Shown piece after piece: positions 43,601-51,607 of a stretch of 53,611 nucleotides of DNA. The stretch is from Flavobacterium denitrificans DSM 15936. GTDB lineage: Bacteria; Bacteroidota; Bacteroidia; Flavobacteriales; Flavobacteriaceae. The DNA lies in the NCBI RefSeq assembly GCF_000425445.1, contig NZ_KE384379.1, positions 357,257 to 410,867 on the forward strand. Direction: 5' to 3'. Both the position numbers and the translations under genes were made by a program. The notes beneath the pieces are model-generated. The model saw nothing but the letters and a program-made list of their open reading frames with translations. It searched no databases and was not told the origin of the DNA. Numbering within the stretch: the first letter of the stretch is position 1; each line of letters opens with the position of its first letter.

Positions 43601-44826
43601 TTTGCCGTAACGATTTCCCTAATATTTGAGTTCAAATAAGATCCTGGCTGACCAATAGCAGCAGGGTCATATTTGTTATTATCATTATCTGAAGGTGAAT
43701 CTGGCGGGTTGTTAAAAAAACCTGCTGGTGAACTAATCACAACAACTTCGTTATCTGGAATACCTGTAATTTGACCTTCTCCCAAATCCTGAAGCGCAAT
43801 AATATTTCTGAGGTTATTACTTGTAGTACTTACTCTGTTTTGCTTGTTTGTCACCCAAACCTCTAACCTTGTTATCTGTACACGGCTATCAATAAGTGGG
43901 TAATTCTTTAATGAAGCATCGTAATTGTTTCTAAAATATTGTGACAAAAAAAAGTGTCTGTCATTGTCATAATCCAATGCATATAAATCAAAATTTTGTA
44001 CTGTTCCACCTCCTTCGGCTACAACACTTTTAGTTTGGGATTTTTGTTCAGAGAAAACCCCGGTGATTGTAGTTTTTCCGAATTGCAATTGTGTTTTCAC
44101 ACCAAATAAACTCTGAGCACCACGAATCAAAGTACTATTCAAAGGCATACTGACATTTCCCACTTCGACTTTCTGAATGATATCATCTTCAGAAGGCGTA
44201 TAAGCCAATTTAAATAAGTTCTGAAAAGCAAACGTAGATTGGGTATCGTAATTGGCATTTACTTCTAATCGCGTACCAACTTTTCCCATTAAACTCATAC
44301 TGATACGCTGATCGAAATCAAACGTAAGACTGGATCTATTTCTAGGTGAAAATGATGGATTGTCTTGCTTGGTGTATCTTATACCTAGGTCCATTTCGAC
44401 AGAACCTGTTGGCTTTACGTCAATTGTATTACTTCCAAAAATACTTTCGAAGAAATTGGAATTGACATAATACCTTGGCAACAAATTCTTTTTAGCGGCT
44501 TCGCTTCCGGCTTTTTTTCCATCTATCGCATCGGCTTTTTTTCTGAAATAATCTCGGCGAGATTCTTTCAGAACTAAATCTTCATATTCTTTTGGCGTTA
44601 AAATAATTGGGTAATTGACTGGAAAACCATCAACTGAATTGGTGTAAATATAACGATCAGATATTGGATCGTATTTATATGCCGAAAGTATGCTTGGAGG
44701 ATCTTTCAACTCTACTTTTCCTGTAGAAAATTGAGTTTTTGTTGTATCTTGAACTGCCGGATTTACTTGCGATTGCAAAACATTACCGCAAAATAAAACC
44801 AGTAAAAAAATACAAATTTTACGCAT
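37618..44826 (-). CDS. sprA: type IX secretion translocon SprA (Sov)
   Basis: A 2402-residue outer-membrane protein, by far the largest gene here. SprA/Sov forms the giant barrel through which the T9SS exports folded cargo such as gliding adhesins and enzymes. The signal peptide ends near LQSQ. The length matches F. johnsoniae SprA (about 2400). Features I recognise are the early SVEMDLGIRYTKQDNPSFSP segment, long stretches of barrel strands and the final FTLRYNFGN strand. It lies 23 bases behind ruvA, so they share a transcript, and is followed by gcvH with its own promoter. Confidence 0.95.
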   Translation of the reverse strand: MRKICIFLLVLFCGNVLQSQVNPAVQDTTKTQFSTGKVELKDPPSILSAYKYDPISDRYIYTNSVDGFPVNYPIILTPKEYEDLVLKESRRDYFRKKADAIDGKKAGSEAAKKNLLPRYYVNSNFFESIFGSNTIDVKPTGSVEMDLGIRYTKQDNPSFSPRNRSSLTFDFDQRISMSLMGKVGTRLEVNANYDTQSTFAFQNLFKLAYTPSEDDIIQKVEVGNVSMPLNSTLIRGAQSLFGVKTQLQFGKTTITGVFSEQKSQTKSVVAEGGGTVQNFDLYALDYDNDRHFFLSQYFRNNYDASLKNYPLIDSRVQITRLEVWVTNKQNRVSTTSNNLRNIIALQDLGEGQITGIPDNEVVVISSPAGFFNNPPDSPSDNDNNKYDPAAIGQPGSYLNSNIREIVTAKSGFNNANVSEGTDYSVLENARKLTANEYTFNPQLGYISLQQRLANDEILAVAFEYTVGGKVYQVGEFGSDGVDATVVTGSNNSNQAIITQSLILKMLKSNLTNVQNPVWNLMMKNVYQIPQAYQIKQDDFRMNILYTDPSPINYITPVIGTSFPSNPTADNKVDQTPLLNVFNLDRLNYNNDPQTGGDGFFDYLSGITVDVQNGRIIFTTKEPFGELLFKKLQNSGSGENYNDPNTYNANQQKYVFRNMYRNTQSGALQDSDKNKFMLRGKYKSSGSNGIPIGAFNVPQGSVVVMAAGRRLVEGIDYSVDYQLGRVQILDPSLQASNTPIEVSLENNSIFGQQTRRFIGFNVEHKISDKFVVGGTYLKMTEKPFTQKSSYGQESVNNAIFGFNGNYATEVPFLTRLVNKLPNIDTDVPSNLSIRGEVAFLKPDAPKASDFEGEATIYVDDFEGSQSTIDMRSAYAWSLASTPFLNSITDNTFNANSSTLEYGYKRAKLAWYTIDPVFYSSKPDGISNDDLSLNTTRRIYSKELYPNTDIAQGQIQVINTLDLTYFPSDRGPYNNNPNFGSSAASSNFGGIMRSLNSTNFEQGNVEYIQFWVLDPYVGNGEAPANNTGKIYFNLGEISEDVLKDGRKQYENGLGPDQVMVNPQPLWGDVPASQSLIYAFDTNPDNRRNQDVGLDGLPDAKEASIYTNYAAEEDPAADNYKYYLNTDGDVINRYKRYNGTEGNSAVSIDDPNRGSTTLPDVEDINRDNTMSTINAYYEYSIELKPGMQVGSNYITDIREVSNVELPNGGTTNARWIQFKIPVSKPQNTIGNITDFRSIRFMRMFMTGFSDQMTVRFGALDLVRGEWRRYTGTLDANDPNPDDDGVQFDVAAVNIQENGTKCPVNYVIPPGVQREQLYNNNTIINQNEQALAVRIGGTGLQYQDSRAVFKNVSVDMRQYKKLKMFLHAESLPNETTLLDDEMVGFIRFGNDFTQNYYQVEIPLKVTQTGGSCTISPDLVWLEENNIDLALELLTRMKIKAMPLDINSPKRDINGVYYPDDDPDMISSGGDGDSNLKLGIKGNPNFGLVRNLMVGVKSRADHKDIKGEVWFNELRMSDLDNKGGMAALLNVDTNMADFATISATGRKSTIGFGSLEQGANERDREDIQQYNIVTNLNLGKLLPHKWGINLPFNYAIGEEVITPEYDPFNQDIKLDQLIRETTDPAEKENIRTRAVDYTKRKSINFIGVRKDRAPEQKPHVYDIENFTFSQSYNQVERHDYEVESYEDEQSNSAVNYAFAFQPKEVVPFKQTKFMKKSDYWKILSDFNFNYLPSNINFNTNILRQSNRQQYRLVDVEGIGLDPLYRRNFAFNYQYGFGFNLTKSLKLNYTAASNNIVKNYLNEDNTPKEDFNIWDDYLDMGTPNQHLQQLVLNYEIPINKIPVLSFIKANYEYKADYSWQRSSTALSEFVDDDGIQYNLGNTIQNANSNTFSTTLNMNMLYKYLGLTPGAKTAAKPKQTAPPKPGEKVVNTAKPVANNSPFLDGLIGVLTSVKNVQVNYTKNSGTVLPGYTPSIGFFGTAKPSLGFIFGSQDDVRYESAKNGWLTNYDNFNQNFTQVTNNILKIAANVDLLPDLKIDLAMDRTYSHNSSEQYSVINGEYTPLSPYQYGMFSISTVLIKTSFATSNELESAAFDDFRNNRLVIANRLAEEHYGPGVDIPRYGDANNPIPAEGDPNYAIYTANQGYPIGFTKSNQAVLLPSFLAAYSGGNASSSSTDIFRSFPIPNWSIKYNGLMRYKYFKDKFRRFSLQHNYRASYTINQFRSNFDYFENPGGQDVNTNFYNQTVMSNVNLVEQFSPLIRVDFELKSSFRLLTEIKRDRALSMSFDNNLLTEVKGVEYVVGMGYRFKDVIFSSRLADNPTGIIKSDINIKADFSYRNNQTLVRYLDYDNNQLAAGQNIWALKLTADYAFSKNLTAIFYYDHSFSKAVISTSFPLTNIRSGFTLRYNFGN

Positions 44827-44849
44827 ACAATTGGTTTATGTTAGTTGAG

Positions 44850-45431
44850 TTACAAGCTTTTTAATGCTCTTTTTATGATCGTTTCTGCTGTCGCTTCTGG
44901 ATCTTCTTTTACGATCTTTTCGACTACTTTTTCAGAAGCTTTTCGAACAAATCCTAAAACTTCCAATGCAGATAACGCTTCATCTCTATTTGTATTGTTT
45001 TGAACTACTGAAACTTCATCCAAATCATACAATTTTAACACTTTTTCCTTCAAATCAAGTATAACTCTCTGAGCTGTTTTATTACCAATCCCCTTAATCG
45101 ATTGGATAACTCCCACATCACCAGATGCAATAGCATTTATAATTTGTTTAGGTTCTATTGAAGACAACATTGTTCTGGCAATATTGGCACCAATACCTGA
45201 AACAGACAATAACATCCTAAATATTTCGCGCTCCGACTTTTCTACAAAGCCAAATAAAGTATGCGCATCTTCTTTAATTTGAAGATGCGTATACAATTTT
45301 ATAAAATCAGCATTAGGAATTAGCGAAAAGGTATGTAAAGATATATTCACATGGTATCCCACTCCATTACAATCAATTACAACTTCTGTGGGATTTTTTT
45401 CAACTAATTTCCCTTGCAAATGTGCTATCAT
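44850..45431 (-). CDS. ruvA: Holliday junction DNA helicase subunit RuvA
   Basis: A 193-residue RuvA. The N-terminal OB domain (MIAHLQGKLVEKNPTEVVID) is followed by the double helix-hairpin-helix region (LLSVSGIGANIARTML and IQSIKGIGNKTAQRVILDLK) and the C-terminal three-helix domain that contacts RuvB. It recognises four-way junctions for branch migration. It heads a transcript that continues into sprA; the functional link is not evident. Confidence 0.95.
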   Translation of the reverse strand: MIAHLQGKLVEKNPTEVVIDCNGVGYHVNISLHTFSLIPNADFIKLYTHLQIKEDAHTLFGFVEKSEREIFRMLLSVSGIGANIARTMLSSIEPKQIINAIASGDVGVIQSIKGIGNKTAQRVILDLKEKVLKLYDLDEVSVVQNNTNRDEALSALEVLGFVRKASEKVVEKIVKEDPEATAETIIKRALKSL

Positions 45432-45449
45432 AAAAATAATTTATAGCAC

Positions 45450-45457
45450 CAAATATA
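45450..45457 (-). promoter_or_regulatory. -7 promoter element for ruvA-sprA
   Basis: Reads TATATTTG on the minus strand, an exact TAnnTTTG match, 18 bases before the ruvA ATG. This is the only good promoter signal ahead of sprA. Confidence 0.6.
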
Positions 45458-45496
45458 CATAAAATAAGACAAAAAACACCTTCTATTTATATCGGA

Positions 45497-47788
45497 CTAT
45501 TGGGCTAATTTATTTTTTTTATTTTCTTTTTCTTGAGCATCAATCACAGCAATTGCTGCCATATTTACCATTTCTTCAACACTTGCTCCTAATTGAAAAA
45601 TATGTACTGGTTTGCCAAGTCCCATCATGATTGGACCAATTGAACCAGCCTTATTTAATTCCTTCATTAACTTATAAGTAATGTTAGCAGCCTCTAAATT
45701 AGGGAATACCAATGTATTTACTTTTTTGCCCGCTAATTTAGAAAAAGGGAATTTTTCTTTAAGCATTTCTGAATTCAAAGCAAAATCTGCTTGAATTTCA
45801 CCATCAATAATCATATCTGGATGATTTTTATGCAAATAAGCTACCGCTTCTCTTACTTTTGATGCATTTTTATGTGTGGATGATCCAAAGTTCGAATAAG
45901 AAACCATTGCAATAACTGGCTCAATACCAAACATTTTTGCAGTTTTAGCCGTCATTAATGCGATATTCACCAAATCTTCAGAAGATGGATCGATATTAAT
46001 AGCTGTATCTGACAAGAACATTGGCCCACGTGCCGTAAGCATCATGTTTGCAGTTGCAACAAGTGAAGCTCCTGGTGCTTTTTCAACTAACTGAAGCATT
46101 GGTTTTACTACGCTTGGGTAACTTCTTGAATATCCAGTCACAACAGCATCAGCCTCACCTTCGTTCACCATCATAGCTGCGAAATAATTTCTTTCGCGCA
46201 TAAATTTCTGAGCATCAAGCAATGAAACACCTCTACGTTCTCTTGATTCCCAATATGAATTTGCAAAACGATTGCGTCTCGCTTCTTCTTCGTTTGTTTT
46301 AGGATCAATGATTTCTAAATCTGCATCAAAACCTAATTCAGTTTTTAATTCTAAGATCGTTTCTCTGTTTCCTAATAAAACAGGAATACCAATTCCATCT
46401 TCGTGTACAATTTGCGCAGCTTTTAATACATTTAACTGATCAGCTTCTGCAAAAACAACTTTTTTAGGGTCTAATTTAGCACGGTTTGTAATCAAACGCA
46501 CCATTTTATTATCATTACCCATACGTTCGCGAAGCTTATCTTCATAAGCAGCCCAGTCTGTAATTGGATTTTTTGCAACTCCAGATTCCATTGCAGCTTT
46601 TGCAACTGCAGGAGCTACAACTGTAATCAAACGTGGATCAAATGGTTTAGGAATGATGTATTCTTGCCCAAAACCAAGTTTTGTTGCACCATAAGCTACG
46701 TTAACTTGCTCTGGAACTGGTTCTTTTGCCAAAATCGCCAAAGCTTTTACGGCAGCCATTTTCATCGCTTCATTAATTTTTCTAGCTCTTACATCAAGCG
46801 CTCCTCTAAAAATATATGGGAATCCAAGTACGTTGTTAACCTGATTAGGAAAATCAGAACGGCCTGTAGCCATAATAACATCTTTACGAGTTTCTACAGC
46901 TAAATTATAATCAATTTCCGGATTTGGATTTGCCATTGCAAATACAATCGGATTGTCTTTCATTGTTAATAACATTTCTGGCGACAAAATACCACCTGAA
47001 GATAATCCGATGAAAACATCAGCGCCTTTTACAGCTTCTGCCAATTCAATTTTCGGACCATCAACAGCATATTTTAATTGCAAGTCAGAAAGTGAAGGAT
47101 TATCTTTTGTTAAAAGCCCTTTACTATTATACATTAAGATGTTTTCAACTTTTACACCTAATAAAACATATAAATCAGTACAAGCAATTGCCGCAGATCC
47201 TGCACCAGAAACTACCATTTTTACATCTTCAGCTTTTTTACCTGCTAATTCAAGTGCATTAATCAACGCAGCCGAAGAAATGATTGCTGTTCCATGCTGG
47301 TCATCGTGCATTACTGGAATATCTAATTCCTCAATAAGTCTTCTTTCGATTTCGAAAGATTCTGGTGCTTTGATGTCTTCAAGATTTATTCCTCCAAAAG
47401 TTGGCGCAATATTTTTTACTGTCTGGATAAACTCTTCTACATTTTTTGTATCAACTTCTATATCAAAAACGTCAATATCAGAGAATATTTTAAATAACAA
47501 ACCTTTCCCCTCCATTACAGGTTTTCCTGCCTCAGGTCCAATATCTCCAAGTCCTAAAACAGCTGTACCATTTGAAATTACGGCAACTAAATTTCCTTTT
47601 GCTGTATATTTATAAACGTCTTCAACGTTTGCTGCGATTTCTAAACATGGCTCTGCAACACCAGGCGAATATGCCAATGATAAATCTCTTTGGGTTGCGT
47701 ATTTTTTTGTTGGAACTACCTGAATTTTTCCTGGAGTCGGCTCTGCGTGATACAGCAGCGCTTCTCTTCTTTTACTCTCTTTGTTCAT
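45497..47788 (-). CDS. maeB: NADP-dependent malic enzyme fused to a phosphotransacetylase-like domain
   Basis: A 763-residue MaeB-type enzyme that decarboxylates malate to pyruvate. The malic-enzyme part (residues about 1-425) has SLAYSPGVAEPCLEIA, MHDDQHGTAI and the dinucleotide site VVSGAGSAAIACTDLY. Residues about 430-763 form a phosphotransacetylase-like domain that is regulatory (acetyl-CoA) in known MaeB proteins. Total length is typical. Its own -7 element lies upstream; there is no obvious terminator before ruvA. Confidence 0.95.
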   Translation of the reverse strand: MNKESKRREALLYHAEPTPGKIQVVPTKKYATQRDLSLAYSPGVAEPCLEIAANVEDVYKYTAKGNLVAVISNGTAVLGLGDIGPEAGKPVMEGKGLLFKIFSDIDVFDIEVDTKNVEEFIQTVKNIAPTFGGINLEDIKAPESFEIERRLIEELDIPVMHDDQHGTAIISSAALINALELAGKKAEDVKMVVSGAGSAAIACTDLYVLLGVKVENILMYNSKGLLTKDNPSLSDLQLKYAVDGPKIELAEAVKGADVFIGLSSGGILSPEMLLTMKDNPIVFAMANPNPEIDYNLAVETRKDVIMATGRSDFPNQVNNVLGFPYIFRGALDVRARKINEAMKMAAVKALAILAKEPVPEQVNVAYGATKLGFGQEYIIPKPFDPRLITVVAPAVAKAAMESGVAKNPITDWAAYEDKLRERMGNDNKMVRLITNRAKLDPKKVVFAEADQLNVLKAAQIVHEDGIGIPVLLGNRETILELKTELGFDADLEIIDPKTNEEEARRNRFANSYWESRERRGVSLLDAQKFMRERNYFAAMMVNEGEADAVVTGYSRSYPSVVKPMLQLVEKAPGASLVATANMMLTARGPMFLSDTAINIDPSSEDLVNIALMTAKTAKMFGIEPVIAMVSYSNFGSSTHKNASKVREAVAYLHKNHPDMIIDGEIQADFALNSEMLKEKFPFSKLAGKKVNTLVFPNLEAANITYKLMKELNKAGSIGPIMMGLGKPVHIFQLGASVEEMVNMAAIAVIDAQEKENKKNKLAQ

Positions 47789-47813
47789 TATTTTTAGCTT
47801 TTATTCTAGCTTA

Positions 47814-47821
47814 CAAAGATA
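47814..47821 (-). promoter_or_regulatory. -7 promoter element for the malic enzyme gene
   Basis: Reads TATCTTTG on the minus strand, a TAnnTTTG match, 25 bases before the ATG at 47788. Confidence 0.5.
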
Positions 47822-47885
47822 TAAGTCTTAGTTTAAAATGGGACGTTTTTAGTGCTTTCTTTTGTTAAAATAACAATTTAAGGTG

Positions 47886-47920
47886 TCAAAAAAAATAGTC
47901 CTTCAAAATCAGGACTATTT
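47886..47920 (-). terminator. terminator after the CBS-domain gene
   Basis: AAATAGTCCT (47893-47902) pairs perfectly with AGGACTATTT (47911-47920), followed on the minus strand by eight T. It lies 26 bases after the CBS gene stop. Confidence 0.85.
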
Positions 47921-47946
47921 ATAAAAGTATATTTTTTGATTTTCTT

Positions 47947-48372
47947 TTATTGCGAAATATAAGAATTCAAGTGATTTATAGTGTCTTTTTGAATCTCGAT
48001 TATTGCTTTTACAACATCGCTGATTGAAATAATTCCCACTACAGTTCCATCTTCTAAAACAGGCAAATGTCTGAATCTTTTTGTACTCATCAGCTCCATG
48101 CAATCTTCAATATTATTTGAAAGATTTACTGTGATAACATTGCTTTCCATAATTTCATGAACAAAAGTCTCTTTTGACGATTTATCCTTCAAAACAATTT
48201 TTCGAGCATAATCCCTTTCAGATAATATTCCTTTTAGGTCAGTTCCATCAATTACAAGAATTGCCCCTATGTTTTTTTCGCCCATTACTTTCAATGCTTC
48301 ATAAACTGTTGTAGTTGAAAGCACGGAATAAACATTTCTTCCTTTTGCGTTTAGTATTTGATTTACAGTCAT
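47947..48372 (-). CDS. CBS-domain protein
   Basis: A 141-residue protein with two tandem CBS motifs (about residues 6-62 and 73-130; pieces GAILVIDGTDLKGILSERDYA and RHLPVLEDGTVVGIISISDVV). Stand-alone CBS pairs bind adenosine nucleotides and act as energy or redox sensors; the partner is unknown. It is a single-gene unit flanked by terminators on both sides. A -7-like element with one mismatch (TAACTTTA) lies upstream near 48397. Confidence 0.9.
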   Translation of the reverse strand: MTVNQILNAKGRNVYSVLSTTTVYEALKVMGEKNIGAILVIDGTDLKGILSERDYARKIVLKDKSSKETFVHEIMESNVITVNLSNNIEDCMELMSTKRFRHLPVLEDGTVVGIISISDVVKAIIEIQKDTINHLNSYISQ

Positions 48373-48575
48373 ATCTGAAAAATTTTAGATTTATAAAGTT
48401 ATAAAAAAATTGACACAATTTGTTGTCCATCTAAACTTTTTAAAAATATAACACATTCATTTTAAACAAAATACACCGTATTTCAGCTTTTCAAAATTAT
48501 CCTGCAAAGAATGAAATTAATAATAAATGTTTTTTGTGAAAAATAAGTTTTTTTAACGCTTTTTCATCTCCATAA

Positions 48576-48615
48576 AAAAAGAGCTTTTTTCATAGTATTG
48601 AAAAAAGCTCTTTTT
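48576..48615. terminator. long bidirectional terminator
   Basis: A 17-bp perfect stem, AAAAAGAGCTTTTTTCA (48576-48592) with TGAAAAAAGCTCTTTTT (48599-48615). It closes the OmpA operon from the right and may also act on the plus strand. The rest of the gap 48373-48575 holds only AT-rich sequence. Confidence 0.85.
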
Positions 48616-48624
48616 GTTTTTATA

Positions 48625-50628
48625 TTACAAACCAACGATTATAAACTCGCTTCGTCTGTTTTGCTGATGTTGCTTTTCGGTACATTTTACACCATCTGCA
48701 CACTTGTTTATTAATTTTGTTTCTCCGTATCCTTTTGCAGTTAATCGGTTTGCATCAATTCCTTTGCTAATAAGCCAATCTTTTGTGGATTGTGCTCTTT
48801 TATCAGATAAAATTTGATTGCTTTCAGATGATGAACGGCTGTCTGTATGCGAACGAATATCTAATTTTACATTTGGATACTGGTTCAGAACATCTACCAC
48901 TTTCTGCAAATCTGGTTCAGATGTTTTTTTGATGGTTGCTTTTCCTAAATCAAAAAAGTTCATTGGGATATGAAGCAATTTCGCTAAATCGGTTCCTATT
49001 TTTATTGGACCAATTTTTACTGGTTTTACTGCTGTCTTTTTAATTTCAATGGTTTTAGCTGTTAAAGGCTTGAATATTTTTTGCATCGAAAAATCCAACG
49101 TTGTTTTGCCATTTTCTTTTTTGAGCAATGCTGAAACATCTTTCATTCCATAATCACTTTTTGAAGCTCTTATTGAATATTTTTTGCCACATTTAATCTT
49201 TGGAAAAATGTAATTTCCTTTTTCATCTGTTACAATTGTTGCAAGCGGATTTAAATTTTCGTCAAACAATGCCAAAGTTACATTCGCTAAAACTTCATTT
49301 GATTCCGCATCAGTAATTGTTCCCATTAAATCTTGTTCGCAAACCAATCTCTTAATTTCAGTGAAACGATAAATATCGTCTAAACCGTGTCCTCCATTTC
49401 TATTAGACGAAAAATATCCGTTTCTGTTTTTACCGTCAAGCATAAATCCGAAATCGTCTTGTTTGCTGTTCACTGGCTCTCCAACATTTTGCACATCATC
49501 TTCGATGGTGTTGTCTGCATTTATTTTGGCAACAAAAACATCAAGTCCGCCAAGCCCCGGGCGTCCGTCAGAAGCAAAATAAAGTTCATTTTCTGCCGAA
49601 ATAAAAGGGAAAGTTTCTCTTCCTTCAGTATTAATTATTGGACCTAAATTTTGAGGTTGGCCAAAACTTCCATCGGTATTTATTGCAACTTTAAACAAAT
49701 CAGATTGTCCTAAAGTCCCTGGCATATCTGAGGCAAAATACAATATTTTTTCATCAATGCTCAAAGTTGGATGTGCAGTACTGTACTGATCACTGTTGAA
49801 TGGAAGCTCTTTTTCATTTGTCCATTGACCATCAATAAAATCAGCTTTATACAGTTTCAAAAGTGTTACTTGTTTGTCGTTTTGACCTCTTTTGCCGTCT
49901 GTGAAATTATTTCTGGTAAAATACATTGTTCGGCCATCTTTTGTAAAAATTGGCGTTGACTCGTTGAATTTTGATTTTTGATTTTTACGAAACAGCTTTG
50001 GGTTACCAACACTTCCGTCTGGCATCAAATCAGAGATATATAATTTAGAGAACGATTTGTTTGTCCATTTAAAACTTGTTTTCGTAATTCCGCCCGTATC
50101 TCTGGCTGAAGTAAAAACAATTTTTTTGTCATAAATTACACTTCCATAATCCGAATAAGGTGAATTTATTCCGGCATCAGCAATTTCATATCTTCCAGAA
50201 TTAAACTTAATTCCGTCCAAATAATTTTTCTCATTTCTGATCAAAGAAGCTCTTTTTTCTGAACCTGCTTTTAGATTGAATTTCTCTAAAACTTCATTCG
50301 CTTTTTGATAATTTCCAGACGCTTTTAAACACTGAGCGTATCTGTATAAATATTCAGGCTCTTGCTCTTCATTCATTCGGAATAACTCATCATACCATTG
50401 CAACGCTGATTGCAATTCACTTAAAAAATAATAGGAATTAGCCAGCCTTTGCAATATTTTTTCATCTTTTGTTCCTTTTTCGACAAGGCTTTCATAGGCT
50501 TTTATAGCATCTGCGTAAGCATAATCATCGTACTTTTTATCTGCGGAGCTTATGTTTGTAGATTGTGCATTTGCATTGAAAAAAAAGCAAACAAATAAAA
50601 CAGAAAAGCTTAAAATTTTAATTCTCAT
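48625..50628 (-). CDS. TPR/PD40/OmpA-domain T9SS-associated outer-membrane protein
   Basis: A 667-residue multi-domain protein with, in order: a signal peptide ending at ANAQ; TPR-like helices (about 25-135); PD40/WD40-type propeller strands (about 150-430, with repeated TPIFTKDGRTMYF, HPTLSIDEKILYFASD and FPFISAENELYFASDGRPG); a carboxypeptidase-regulatory beta domain (about 435-515); and a C-terminal OmpA domain with the wall-binding pattern DIRSHTDSRSS...NRRSEF. This is the layout of PorE-type T9SS proteins, which tether outer-membrane complexes to peptidoglycan. It follows the SprF-like gene by 12 bases, the third member of a secreted-protein module. Confidence 0.92.
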   Translation of the reverse strand: MRIKILSFSVLFVCFFFNANAQSTNISSADKKYDDYAYADAIKAYESLVEKGTKDEKILQRLANSYYFLSELQSALQWYDELFRMNEEQEPEYLYRYAQCLKASGNYQKANEVLEKFNLKAGSEKRASLIRNEKNYLDGIKFNSGRYEIADAGINSPYSDYGSVIYDKKIVFTSARDTGGITKTSFKWTNKSFSKLYISDLMPDGSVGNPKLFRKNQKSKFNESTPIFTKDGRTMYFTRNNFTDGKRGQNDKQVTLLKLYKADFIDGQWTNEKELPFNSDQYSTAHPTLSIDEKILYFASDMPGTLGQSDLFKVAINTDGSFGQPQNLGPIINTEGRETFPFISAENELYFASDGRPGLGGLDVFVAKINADNTIEDDVQNVGEPVNSKQDDFGFMLDGKNRNGYFSSNRNGGHGLDDIYRFTEIKRLVCEQDLMGTITDAESNEVLANVTLALFDENLNPLATIVTDEKGNYIFPKIKCGKKYSIRASKSDYGMKDVSALLKKENGKTTLDFSMQKIFKPLTAKTIEIKKTAVKPVKIGPIKIGTDLAKLLHIPMNFFDLGKATIKKTSEPDLQKVVDVLNQYPNVKLDIRSHTDSRSSSESNQILSDKRAQSTKDWLISKGIDANRLTAKGYGETKLINKCADGVKCTEKQHQQNRRSEFIIVGL

Positions 50629-50640
50629 AATGGTATCGAA

Positions 50641-51555
50641 TTAGAAGAATCTTGGAGAGATCATTTTTTTATAACTATTGAAAAACTCGTAACGAAGGAA
50701 AATTTCATGAGATCCCGAATTGTATCGTCTTAAATTGGTGGTTTCATGATCATATCCGTAACCAATATACATTCCTTTTGATACCTGAAAACCTGCCATT
50801 GCACTTACTGAAGCACTCCAACGATAAGCAAGACCGACAGTAAATTTATCATAAAACATGAAATTCCCTGAAACATCTACTTGCAACGGTGCTCCTTGAA
50901 CCATTTTTGTTAATAGTGCCGGTTTGAATCTTATATATTCCAATTTGTCAAGATTAAATACATAACCTGCAATAAAATAATAATTGATTTTATCTTTAAG
51001 AATAGCAGTCGTATTATCATCATAGCGATTTGTTTCGATAAAATTAGGAATAGAAAATCCTAAATAAGCTCTATCTGAATGCCAATAAACTCCGGCACCA
51101 ACATTTGGTGTAAATTTATTTTGCAGATCTTGAAATTGCTCCTCTCCTTGGTTTTCAAAACTCAATTTGCTTACATCAAGATTAAAAAGATTCGCAGTTG
51201 CTTTTACTCCGAATGAAAGTTTAAATGATTCAGAAGTTGGAATGCTATAAGACAAATCTGCCGATAAAGTATTTTCAACCGTTGGCCCGATTTTATCATT
51301 GACCAAAGAAACACCCAATCCTAATTTACTGTTATCACTTAGAGGTGTGTTTAATGAAAATGTACTTGTCTCTGGCGCGCCATCAAGCCCAATCCATTGT
51401 GTACGATACAATCCAAACAAACTTAAAACGCCTCGTGAACCTGCATAAGCCGGATTCACCGAAATTGTATTATACATATATTGCGTATACTGCGCATCTT
51501 GTTGAGCGGAACACACAACCGAAAAAAACATGAAAATTAAAATTAATTTTTTCAT
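50641..51555 (-). CDS. PorP/SprF-family type IX secretion outer-membrane protein
   Basis: A 304-residue PorP/SprF-type barrel. The signal peptide ends at VVCSAQ. The family hallmark is QYTQYMYNTISVNPAYAGSR; repeated beta strands follow. Family members act with one specific neighbouring T9SS surface protein; here that would be the adhesin encoded just upstream, as SprF is for SprB. No Cys-rich tail is present, in contrast to the stand-alone paralogue at 15301. Confidence 0.92.
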   Translation of the reverse strand: MKKLILIFMFFSVVCSAQQDAQYTQYMYNTISVNPAYAGSRGVLSLFGLYRTQWIGLDGAPETSTFSLNTPLSDNSKLGLGVSLVNDKIGPTVENTLSADLSYSIPTSESFKLSFGVKATANLFNLDVSKLSFENQGEEQFQDLQNKFTPNVGAGVYWHSDRAYLGFSIPNFIETNRYDDNTTAILKDKINYYFIAGYVFNLDKLEYIRFKPALLTKMVQGAPLQVDVSGNFMFYDKFTVGLAYRWSASVSAMAGFQVSKGMYIGYGYDHETTNLRRYNSGSHEIFLRYEFFNSYKKMISPRFF

Positions 51556-51567
51556 TTAGTAAGCTTT

Positions 51568-51599
51568 AAAAAACGGCTCAGCTAAAAGTCAAGCCGTTT
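51568..51599 (-). terminator. hairpin between the surface-protein gene and the SprF-like gene
   Basis: On the minus strand AAACGGCT pairs with AGCCGTTT around a 13-base loop and is followed by six T. It lies inside the proposed three-gene unit, 9 bases after the surface-protein stop. It may lower expression of the downstream genes or mark a real transcript end. Confidence 0.6.
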
Positions 51600-51607
51600 A
51601 TTATTTT

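Noticed and set aside
46953..47615. Plus-strand reading frame of 220 codons
   Set aside because: It lies wholly inside the malic enzyme gene on the other strand and is Ser/Phe/Ile-rich, as expected for an antisense shadow.
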